Of a stretch of DNA of 64,000 nt, positions 56,206 through 64,000 are shown piece after piece. Made by a program: the position numbers and the translations under genes. The notes under the pieces were generated by a model. It made no database searches. It was not told the DNA's origin and saw only the letters and a list, made by a program, of their open reading frames with translations. Where the stretch lies: positions 1 to 64,000 of the forward strand of contig JBCNJP010000261.1 in NCBI GenBank assembly GCA_039602395.1, read 5' to 3'. Numbering within the stretch: position 1 is the first letter of the stretch; each line of letters starts with the position of its first letter. The stretch is from Deinandra increscens subsp. villosa. Its lineage: Eukaryota; Streptophyta; Magnoliopsida; Asterales; Asteraceae.

Positions 56206-56857
56206 ACCCTCCAAGACCAGACTGGTATGAGGAGTTTTATGCTGCAGCTATAGATGATTCAATGAAATCTTATGAGACTGAGGTTAGTAAACATGTAGTA
56301 GTTACACATTACTATAAACTAAGCCTTGCAAAACGGGCGGTTTGGGTCAGGTATGAGTTACTAGATGAAAACATCTTTGGGTCCAAACAGGTCGTTTTAA
56401 AAAAGAATCATTTGGTTCGGATCAAAACGAGTCGTTTTTGAACGAAAAAAGTATAAAAATGGGCTCACCAACTACATTTGTTTTTATGGTGGCTAGTGGT
56501 GACGATGGGCAGAGATGGTGGCGTGCAGCGCCAACGCTTGTGACAACAGTGGTGGTGGGTGGTGCTGGTCCATTTGGACTTGTTCTAACTTCTAAGTTAG
56601 CAAGTTCCGACTCATTTTGACCCACTGTATAATTTCAGCAGACCAAAGTCAGCTCATTTACCAAACATACATCACCTAAATCAACTTATATTTTGAAGAA
56701 TGGGATAGGAACAGGTCCTAAACTCAAATATTATGGCAATGCAGCTTCTGGTGCAAGTGTAGTTGGTATAGACCCGAACATAAAGATGGAAAAATGTGCT
56801 CAAGTTGCAGCAGAAGCTTCTGGTTTGCCTCCCTCAAAATTTAAATTCATTGATGTT
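56206..56857 (+). pseudogene. Methyltransferase (METTL7-like) gene fragment, two exons
   Basis: Exon 1 part (about 56206-56282): PPRPDWYEEFYAAAIDDSMK then SYETE, ending at G|GTTAGT. Exon 2 (about 56640-56857): GIGTGPKLKYYG, VVGIDPNIKMEK and AAEASGLPPSKFKFIDV, ending at GTT|GTATGT. This matches the N-terminal half of plant class I SAM-dependent methyltransferases related to METTL7, with SAM-binding motif I (LEIGIGTGP in the family, here LKNGIGTGP) and the DPN motif II. The key acidic residue before the Gly loop is replaced. The C-terminal half is absent, and the first exon starts directly at the LTR element's edge. A captured non-functional fragment. Confidence 0.75.
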
Positions 56858-56874
56858 GTATGTTTTCACCTCAG

Positions 56875-56961
56875 AGGACATCTTCTTTGCCTGTGACCCC
56901 CATTGCACAATCAGATCAAGAATCTGTACTTGGAAACTCTGGTGGTTCAGTTAATTTAGAG
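56875..56961 (+). pseudogene. Captured exon, SLPVTPIAQSDQESVLG
   Basis: 29 codons open between an acceptor (TTTTCACCTCAG) and a donor (GAG|GTATGT); frame RTSSLPVTPIAQSDQESVLG then NSGGSVNLE. It does not fit the methyltransferase that precedes it, so another gene. Family not recognised. Confidence 0.5.
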
Positions 56962-57321
56962 GTATGTTCACTTTCAGCCCATTAAGTTCTATCGGTTGGA
57001 CAAGTGGCAGTTTTGAGCCGTTTACAGATTTTATATATTAAATGCTCAACAGCAATCCAGATTTTTGAATTAAATGCTTTGGGTGGTTTTATATATTAAA
57101 AATACACTTTCTTTGGCTTTTTGCCTTTTGCCTTTAATCAAGTTTATTTGTTTGACCCGTTAGAGATAAAAACATAACTTGAATGGATCCACTTAAAAGG
57201 TATAGGGTCTAAACTGCTGCTACCTCTGCTTCTTATTAAAAGTTAAGCTTACCATATTTTCGCTCATTACAATGAAGAAGTTTAACATGTTTTGCCAACG
57301 TAGTTTCTCTCTGGTTGTTCC

Positions 57322-57440
57322 CAGTGGAGCTTTTAGATTCAGAGGTGCATCAAATGCTATATGTTCCCTTGATGAAGATATATATCTAAAATTAATGTTT
57401 TCAGTGCATGAAGGAGTTTGGAGGCGTACCACTAAGGTGA
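57322..57440 (+). pseudogene. Captured exon-like piece, GAFRFRGASNAICSL
   Basis: An open frame with SGAFRFRGASNAICSLDED and VHEGVWRRTTKV after a CCCAG acceptor-like site, followed by a GTGATTTGGGTAGGTC block that is repeated near 57527. Protein-like, unrecognised. Confidence 0.35.
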
Positions 57441-57961
57441 TTTGGGTAGGTCATATACTCATACCTCTGCTTCAGTTTGCTTATGAACTCATATTACCTG
57501 TGTTTAGGTAGAATTTAAGTCTGAAATAGGTGATTTGGGTAGGTCATATACTCATACCTGAGACAAAGGGTTCTAGGAATGCCTGTATCACTTTTTAATT
57601 GGTGAACTGATTTTTCAATTCTATACCATAGCTGTTTACAGTACTAATACCATAGCTGCAGCTTAAAGTTAATTTATATACACTGCTATAGACCTCAATG
57701 ATACAATCTACTCTTACAAAATATCAACAACAGCAGTACCAGCTATTATATAAATGACATTTTTACTATACATTTATTATTAAAAATAATAAAAAATTAT
57801 CTTGTATATGAATTAAAAATCCAGGTCCATATTTTTTGAATTGGTATTCAGGGTATGCAAAAAGGATATGTTTAGTCATTTGTAAGTTTGTAACATTTCA
57901 TACTTATATTCTACATCCCATGCATTGCATCCAATATTGCTACTAAGACATTTTTTTCCAG

Positions 57962-58005
57962 ATTCATCAAATGCATCGAGCAAGCGATCACTAGGTTTCG
58001 AATGA
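57962..58005 (+). pseudogene. Captured terminal exon
   Basis: After acceptor TTTTTTCCAG the frame reads SSNASSKRSLGFE to a TGA, followed by UTR-like DNA up to the Helitron hairpin. Possibly the last exon of the gene that supplied 56875-56961. Confidence 0.4.
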
Positions 58006-58354
58006 AGCTTCCTCATTCTGTTATTGTGTTACTTTTGACAGAAAAAACCTTTTCTAAACTGCTACAATGTAACTGTTGTTTTGCTTTGGTCGGATAAACT
58101 GTTAGCTTATATGTGTGTATTAAGTTAGAATGTTTATGTACCAAACTGAAAAACTATAACACTACTGTTTAATATGTAATTTCTGTTTGCTCTTAAGAAG
58201 ATCTATACTTGTTTTAAAGCCACGACCGGCGCAACACCCGGTCGAGATTTAAACCTAGTTATCTCTAAAAGGGAGGCATTTGTAAGTATTTTTAATGAAG
58301 CTATTTGTTTCCCTGCTGTCTTATGTCACCAGTTTTTATCAATGTTATTTTCAG

Positions 58355-58416
58355 GTTTGGACGACCTATTAAAGTTAACTAGGCATATGCAAGCGGACAG
58401 AGGGAGGTCACATCAG
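58355..58416 (+). pseudogene. Exon-like piece, LDDLLKLTRHMQADRGR
   Basis: Bounded by acceptor TTATTTTCAG and donor CAG|GTAGGT; 20 codons. It lies beyond the Helitron end and so belongs to a different source. Family not recognised. Confidence 0.45.
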
Positions 58417-58783
58417 GTAGGTTTTATGTGGTGCTTATCTCTTGTTTGGATTACACATACATCAAATGCACAAACTATCATTACCTCCACACAATTTTAT
58501 GAATAGAACAGATCAGGCAGTACATTGTTTGTATACACCAACAATTTCAGAAGGTTAAATAACTGTCCATAGAAATCAAACGCACAAATCTATCTACATC
58601 TCTTCTAACAATGAATCAGATATAAAAGCGCAATTAATTTTATCATTCCAGCCTAACCAGATAAATATGCGCAGTTGATATAAATGTTGCATCTTTTCTT
58701 GACCTGCAGGTATCCTTATTTGTAATTTTTTAAAAATATTCTAGCCATTATTTGTGCTTCAGTTTTTACAACTTTTCTTGCAG

Positions 58784-58852
58784 GATTTATGTGCAATTTG
58801 CATTGACTTCATCATATCTGAACTCTGGACTACAAATTTCCTAGAATATCAG
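58784..58852 (+). pseudogene. Exon-like piece, DLCAICIDFIISELWTTNF
   Basis: 23 codons between acceptor TTTCTTGCAG and donor CAG|GTTTAA. It may belong to the same gene as 58355-58416. Not recognised. Confidence 0.4.
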
Positions 58853-58911
58853 GTTTAAGAGAAATTCTTTTTCAGGCTAGTTAAAGTATATGGTCTGATT
58901 TGTGTTTATAG

Positions 58912-58961
58912 TATGAGGCCGGTACTTCGATATTATGTAATATCTAAGTACCGGCCTCATA
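58912..58961. repeat. Near-perfect 23-bp hairpin
   Basis: TATGAGGCCGGTACTT...ATATT and its complement pair at 22 of 23 positions around a short loop of a few bases. GC-rich stem in AT-rich DNA, between the exon-like pieces and the CACTA-type end. Confidence 0.9.
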
Positions 58962-59264
58962 TGTTTGTCTATTTGCGTGTAGAATTCTGCAGATGCTTAA
59001 CGGGAGACACGGTGGATTAGACGCTGGGTTCATGGTTGTCCAATGAGTGGAGGGACATGGGTTTGTGTTGCGTAGAAGGCTGCTTCATTTTCCGGTTATA
59101 TTTTGTATGAACTTAAAACAATACATTTGGGAACTTTGTAATGTTTGCTATATATATGAAATGTATTATTTTTTGTTGTGTGTTTTTATTTGTATTATGA
59201 GGTTAATTTTCATTTAATATGGCAATTAGTGATTCAAGTAAAAATTATTTTTAATTTTTTTTTA

Positions 59265-59541
59265 AATCCATGACGCGCAAAAATGCGTGTCATAAGAAGA
59301 TTTATGACGGGGGCTTCCTTGACGCTTATTTTATGACACAAATTTATGACGCTTTTTTGCGCGTCATCGTTTGCGCGTCATAAATGGGATGACGCGCATT
59401 TTGCGCGTCATAAATGGGATGACGCGCATTTTGCGCGTCAAGAGGCTTCTTGACCTGCCTTTCTTGACGCTTTTTTGCGCGTCATCTGCGCCCTTTCTTG
59501 ACGCGCAAAAAGCGTCAAGAAAGGCCTTTTTTGTAGTAGTG
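59265..59541 (-). mobile_element. CACTA-type end with subterminal repeats
   Basis: Ends GCCTTTTTTGTAGTAGTG, the complement of a CACTACTACAAAAAAGGC start typical of En/Spm elements. The preceding bases are packed with TGACGCGCATTTTGCGCGTC palindromes, two of them in a perfect 30-bp tandem repeat with ATAAATGGGA. The DNA directly to the right is LINE coding sequence, so this element inserted into a LINE. No transposase is visible. Confidence 0.75.
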
Positions 59542-60042
59542 ATCGGAGCAACATCGAGATGGAGAATATGACTTGCCCTCTTTGCTAAGATGCGAATAAG
59601 TCGGTAGACCATCTCCAATGGGTGTGGGATGGCAGCTAATCTATGGCTTATGGTTTCCCATTGGTCCGGCGTGCCCCCTATTTTTTATTTTAATATTCAA
59701 GACTTGGTTATTCTTGTTGAAGAATTGCACTTTAATAGGAAGAAAAAGATGGTGTTCTCTACGGTTATCCTGACTAATTGTTAGGTCATGTGGAAGAGTA
59801 GAAACAAAGTGATTCTTGAGAGGAAGAAGATTCCCTTTCCAGCTATGTTTATGAGATTAGATGTTTAAGTTTTTTTGGGTCAAGAATAGAGGGAAGTGAT
59901 CAGACTTAGAATGCCATAGATGGGCTACTTTTGATATGTAAAGTGTGTCCTTTTTGTATGGTGTTGTTCTTTTGTCCCTCCTAGCTGCTTGCTTGGGGGC
60001 TATTAATGAAAGTGCTGTTAAATTAAAAAAAAAAAAAAACAT
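59542..60042 (+). mobile_element. LINE 3' end with poly(A) tail
   Basis: Reads, with stops and shifts, like the C-terminal end of a plant L1-type ORF2: MENMTCPLC, VDHLQWVW, VMWKSRNKVILERKKIPF. It ends in TTAAATTAAAAAAAAAAAAAAA near 60025-60039. The 5' part is missing, cut by the CACTA-type end. Confidence 0.75.
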
Positions 60043-61762
60043 ACTATAGAGTTGCAACCAAAAAGTCAAACCACATATCACATCTAAGTAAAATAAAAAC
60101 AGATGAGAACAAGTTTAGACAAACTCTAAAACACTTAATCTAAATCTTGATCAAATACAAAGCTCTATAATAGTTGGTGCGACAAACAAAAAACTACAAT
60201 CACATATGCAAAAAAGAGTCGAGGAATGAAATAGATGCAATCTTTATACAATAGTTACCACGAACATTCTTCGGTTTCTTCAAGTACTTCTTTTTCGGTT
60301 TTTTTCCTTTTCTAAGATAATATAAACTACTAATAACAGAGGAAGTGCATGCAATGAACCTGCACCGAATTATAAGATCAAAACTGCTTTGATCAGAGTT
60401 GGGCTCAATTTGAATATTTAACAAGAATTCAATTCAGAGAAAGAAAGAAATAAATACAATCCTCAAGATGGTACATATTTATAGAGGCCGATTTGAGAAA
60501 AGCTTACAAGCTATGGTTTCTTTTTGTTTATGAAAAAAAATCTAAGAAACATAAACAAATACATGATGAGATTAAATGTAACAGAAACTTTATTTAATTA
60601 AGAAGATGTAATTACTAATGGAATTTTAGTGAAATACAGTTTTGATAATAAAAACAAAATTTACTAGGACTGTTTGTCAACGATCCTCAGCGTTACAGAT
60701 AGTCTAATGTATGTAGAAAACAACATCAGAGCAAAAACAACACAAGCAGGACTTTAAGTTCGTAGAAATTAACTGCAAGATCAATGGATTCAAATATCAT
60801 ACTTACATTGGATTTAATGGAAGAAGCCACTTTGGAGGTATGCAACTTTTTTTTAGAACTTTATGAATCCCCCAATTCCCCACCAGCTTATTGTATGATA
60901 CAACTGCGATTTAATTTTAAAGAAAATTTTATTAGGTAAACAAAAATACTAGTACTAATATAAAGGGGAAAAAAAAGCCATGAATAAATAAAGGAGTTAT
61001 ACTATAAACACAACATTTGATTTCTAAGGTAACACGATTAATTAGAAGAAATAAATAAGTTCAAAACCATACAAACTAATAAACTATATTTGACGTAATG
61101 TGTTTTTTTATTTTTGAATGGCGGATTTGGATCACTGACGGGGACTGAAGGTCACCTACCCGATCATCTCCAACACCAATCCAGTGTAACAGTAACTGAG
61201 TCACCAATTCAGGAGGAAACTAACCATTGTCGGAAAACCTCCTTAGAAGATTCGAACCGACCTCTCAGTCCCAATTTTCATGGTATTAAATTATTAATTA
61301 ATTGCCCGGCTAGTATAACACTGTGAACAACACATGCTTGATCCTAACTAATTTTCATAAAAACACGATTTCACTATTAGGAAAAGTAAAGAAAATTTTA
61401 TATAATCATCTTCGAAAATAGCACGTATATAAACAAAGGGTCGAATGAAGTTTTGCTACTATATTAAAACTCCATTAATTTTAGTAGCAAATGATGCACA
61501 ATGGAGCATATTGTGAACAATTTTTTTTTTTTTCTTTCTGAACGGCATATTGTGAACAAGTTAATGTTGGTATGTAAATCCAAAAGGTTAACTATATTTT
61601 GTAATTATAATAAAATAATAGGGATTTAGTTGTGTTTGTAAATTAGTATGATGGTAGCAGAAAGCGTTGTATTTAACTATTTATAATTTGATAACAACTA
61701 ACTAAACCAGCTTAAGGAAATTAAATGCAATGAAAAAAGAAGAAAGAAAGTGAAAAATATTA
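60043..61762. other. Intergenic DNA and NLR3 3' flank
   Basis: No gene seen to about 61640. 61110-61326 is GC-richer, with repeat-like phrases, open for 70 codons on the plus strand but without protein motifs. 61640-61762 is the NLR3 3' flank and is homologous to 31889-32096 beside NLR1. Confidence 0.45.
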
Positions 61763-64000
61763 TTACCCTATGTCCTCGTGCTCGTCTGAACAATTAGGTG
61801 GACAAGTAACTGGATTGGCAACTGAATAATAACCAAATTGATCGACAGCTGGATAATAACCAACTGGATTGGCAACTGAATAATAAGCAGCTGGATGATT
61901 AACTAATTTGTCACAACCACTTATGTCTACGATCTTGAGTTTTGGAAGGTTACAGGGCAAGCTAACCAAATTCCTACACGAGGTAATATGTAATTCTTCT
62001 AAAGAAGAAAACATATTCTCTATTAGGGAAACTAATTCATCACAACCTACTATTTGTAAGTTCTTGAGTTTTGGAAGGTTGCATGGCAAGTTAACCAAAT
62101 TCCCACAAGAGTAAATACTTAACTCTTCTAAAGAAGAAAACATATTCTCTTGTAAAGAGATTAACTGGTCACCTTGATATATGTGTAAGACCTTGAGTTT
62201 TGAAAGGTAAAATGGCAAACCAACCAAATCCCCACACTTGTAAATATGTAATTCTTCTAAAGAAGGAAACATATTGTTGGTGTCACCTGACATGTTTGTG
62301 TCACCATTATCCAAACACTTCAAAGAGCTCATTCTGATCAGATAAATGACCCTCAAATTGGGTAATCGCCCAAGTGAAGAAATACGTTCACACTTGCTAC
62401 AATCTTTAAAACAAATTTTAACCAAATTGCTTAAATTGACGATCCAACTTGAAGAAATAATCTTTCCCGTGTAATTATATATTTTCAATTCTTTGAGACT
62501 TGGATTTGGTTCTAGTCCCTCAAGAACATCTTCAGCAAACGGAGACATGTCCGACCAACATAAATTCAGAACCATCAAATTTCTTTTGCGTTTGAGATTG
62601 GCACTCTTGGCATCACTTAAACCTCCAACATTCTCAAGTCTTGATATCTTCAAGTAGTACTCCTCAAGAATATTTAGATCACTTAATTCCCCTATTTTAG
62701 CCCCACTCTCCTTACCGACAGGAAACTCTGAAAGTTTAATCCGAAGACTAGTTAGTTCTTTGATTCCTATTGGTAAATACATGATCGAGTTACAATGTTC
62801 AATATCCAAATATTGAAGTTTTGTCATGTATCTTAGCCCATAAGGCAACTTGCATAAGTTGAAACAATGACACAAAAGCAACACCTGCAAGTTTTGGAGA
62901 TAAATAATCGACTCGGGTAAAACTTCTATTCTCGAGTTTGATAAATTCAAGTATCTTAGATGTTTGGGTTTGCAAACTGATTCTGGAAGCGTCCTTAAGC
63001 TAGGCAAGTATAACACCCTTAGATACATGTGGTTGAGAATTTGGTTGATACAAGACTCGTTAATATCTTTTTCCCACATTAATATTGACCTTAATGATCT
63101 TAACTTTCTCAAGTCCTGGGATGAAAAGAGAAAATCACGACATGACGAGCTCAAATGAAGCACCTCATTAGGTATTTCAACCTCCGTATGTGCGGGATCT
63201 TTAACTAAACAATCACCCCCCATCATATTTTGTGCCATGTCATGCATCAGATCATGCATTTTATATCTATCAATATCACTGTATCCGCTGCTCTTAACAA
63301 CCTGGAAAAAAGACCTCCAAACCAAACAATTAAAAATTTCCTCCCCAAGCACATACAAGTCTATTTGTTCTCTGGGTGGGATAAAATTGTTAACAACCCA
63401 CAACTGAATCACTACATTCTTTTCCATTTCATGGCCTTTAGGAAACAAACAACAATAAGCAAAGCATTTCTTCATATATGGTTGCAAGTTGTCATAACTT
63501 AACTTTAAAGCAGGCAAGATATTATTTTCTTGCAAGTTCCACATGGTACTGTCTTTCACTAGTTCCCAATCTGCTCTACGTGTTTTCGACCACATTAAGC
63601 TACCTAAGGTCTTTGTTGCCAAAGGAAGTCCTTTGCATTTCTTAACTATTTCTCTTCCAATAGGTTCTAGCTTACTTATGTCGACATCCCCGACCTCTCT
63701 TCCTTCTGCAAATGCAAACTTCTTGAATAGTAACCACGAATCCGCTTCTGACAAACATCCTAGATTATGTTGTAATTCAGGAACCTTAGCGAACATTTTA
63801 CTAGTTGTGCGGGACCGTGTTGTCATCACAACAATACTTCCTTCTGCCCCACAACTTAATGTTTTACTTAGTTCTTCCCACCCTTTCTTTTCACCCTCTT
63901 CAATCCAAACATCATCTAGTACAATTAAAAACTTCTTTTCCCTTAAATTGTTTTTAAGGAATGTTTGCAAGGTGTCTAGCTGTGTAGCTTTACGCTCATC
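61763..64000 (-). CDS. NLR3: CC-NB-ARC-LRR gene, 3' part, open
   Basis: The frame is open from the window edge to a stop at 61763; the CC domain and P-loop lie outside. Visible: kinase-2 FLIVLDDVW, RNBS-B VVMTTRSR, GLPL CKGLPLATKTLG, RNBS-D CFAYCCLFPKG, MHD YKMHDLMHDMAQ, then an LRR domain. The Trp codon lost in NLR2 is intact here (ADSWLLFKKFAF). The last LRRs form three units spaced by exactly 129 bp (43 residues; SLEEL...C..LV.LP..L.KLK). The C-terminus is unusual: a Tyr-rich repeat (YYSVANPVGYYPAVDQFGYY and again SVANPV) and an acidic end. By domain content it is the only NLR in this window that may work. Confidence 0.9.
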   Translation of the reverse strand, partial: DERKATQLDTLQTFLKNNLREKKFLIVLDDVWIEEGEKKGWEELSKTLSCGAEGSIVVMTTRSRTTSKMFAKVPELQHNLGCLSEADSWLLFKKFAFAEGREVGDVDISKLEPIGREIVKKCKGLPLATKTLGSLMWSKTRRADWELVKDSTMWNLQENNILPALKLSYDNLQPYMKKCFAYCCLFPKGHEMEKNVVIQLWVVNNFIPPREQIDLYVLGEEIFNCLVWRSFFQVVKSSGYSDIDRYKMHDLMHDMAQNMMGGDCLVKDPAHTEVEIPNEVLHLSSSCRDFLFSSQDLRKLRSLRSILMWEKDINESCINQILNHMYLRVLYLPSLRTLPESVCKPKHLRYLNLSNSRIEVLPESIIYLQNLQVLLLCHCFNLCKLPYGLRYMTKLQYLDIEHCNSIMYLPIGIKELTSLRIKLSEFPVGKESGAKIGELSDLNILEEYYLKISRLENVGGLSDAKSANLKRKRNLMVLNLCWSDMSPFAEDVLEGLEPNPSLKELKIYNYTGKIISSSWIVNLSNLVKICFKDCSKCERISSLGRLPNLRVIYLIRMSSLKCLDNGDTNMSGDTNNMFPSLEELHIYKCGDLVGLPFYLSKLKVLHIYQGDQLISLQENMFSSLEELSIYSCGNLVNLPCNLPKLKNLQIVGCDELVSLIENMFSSLEELHITSCRNLVSLPCNLPKLKIVDISGCDKLVNHPAAYYSVANPVGYYPAVDQFGYYSVANPVTCPPNCSDEHEDIG

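Larger units (their letters stand above)
52371..58258 (+). mobile_element. Helitron-bordered region with captured gene exons
   Basis: The 3' end is canonical: stem CGACCGG (58223-58229) / CCGGTCG (58238-58244), then AGATTTAAACCTAG ending at 58258 before TT. Upstream, on the same strand, are several exon-like pieces from apparently different genes with intact splice sites, the classic look of a gene-capturing Helitron. The left border is uncertain: 52371 is where UTR-like sequence begins, not a proven TC end. A small LTR element (54049-56205) is nested. Confidence 0.55.

Noticed and set aside
61114..61326. 70-codon plus-strand frame in GC-richer DNA
   Set aside because: No motif or splice context; repeat-like phrases make a transposon remnant more likely than a gene.

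Overview
This is a window of plant nuclear DNA. The evidence is three large CC-NB-ARC-LRR (NLR) resistance-gene copies, plant Ty1/copia and Ty3/gypsy LTR retrotransposons with tRNA primer sites, Helitron ends (hairpin followed by CTAG), a CACTA-type end, a LINE 3' end with a poly(A) tail, and exon-intron fragments of plant genes. A eudicot is likely. The style of several repeats suggests Asteraceae, but that is an impression, not a proof. A 500-base run of N (31389-31888) marks an assembly gap.

Left part (1-5522): AT-rich DNA with isolated exon-like pieces that have good splice donors but no continuous gene, plus two Helitron-like hairpins. Next (5523-26456) comes a chain of terminal-inverted-repeat elements separated only by (TA)n microsatellite blocks, as if one TA microsatellite had been hit again and again. 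Four element families (A, B, C, D) have related ends. Three of them carry their own internal array of short palindromes. The largest, C, is about 14.65 kb. It contains a palindrome-rich array, gene fragments and a nested, very young Athila-like LTR element (11667-18117) that has an acidic zinc-knuckle ORF but no polymerase. Two head-to-tail Helitron copies sit in the same chain.

Middle (26457-31388): a decayed coding remnant on the minus strand with a promoter-like region, a piece of copia pol, and unassigned intergenic DNA.

Right half (31889-64000): an NLR cluster, all on the minus strand. NLR1 (32097-40079) is a pseudogene, broken by a frameshift in the NB-ARC and by a full-length copia element with LTRs that look identical and an intact 1343-residue polyprotein. 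NLR2 (48768-51542) is complete except for one in-frame TAG in place of a conserved Trp codon. NLR3 (61763 to the window end) is open throughout the visible part. A fourth NLR survives only as the start of its CC domain, split by a 2.7-kb element with a clear TACAG target duplication. Between these lie a rearranged older copia element, CACTA-type ends, a Helitron-bordered region rich in captured exons (including part of a plant methyltransferase gene), a small non-autonomous LTR element with a palindromic 53-bp array, and a 5'-truncated LINE.

Taken together, only NLR3 could encode an intact host protein here, and it is cut by the window edge. The intact copia polyprotein could encode active retrotransposition. 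The rest is transposon-shaped DNA. The TA-microsatellite-nested element chain is the best candidate for something not well described.
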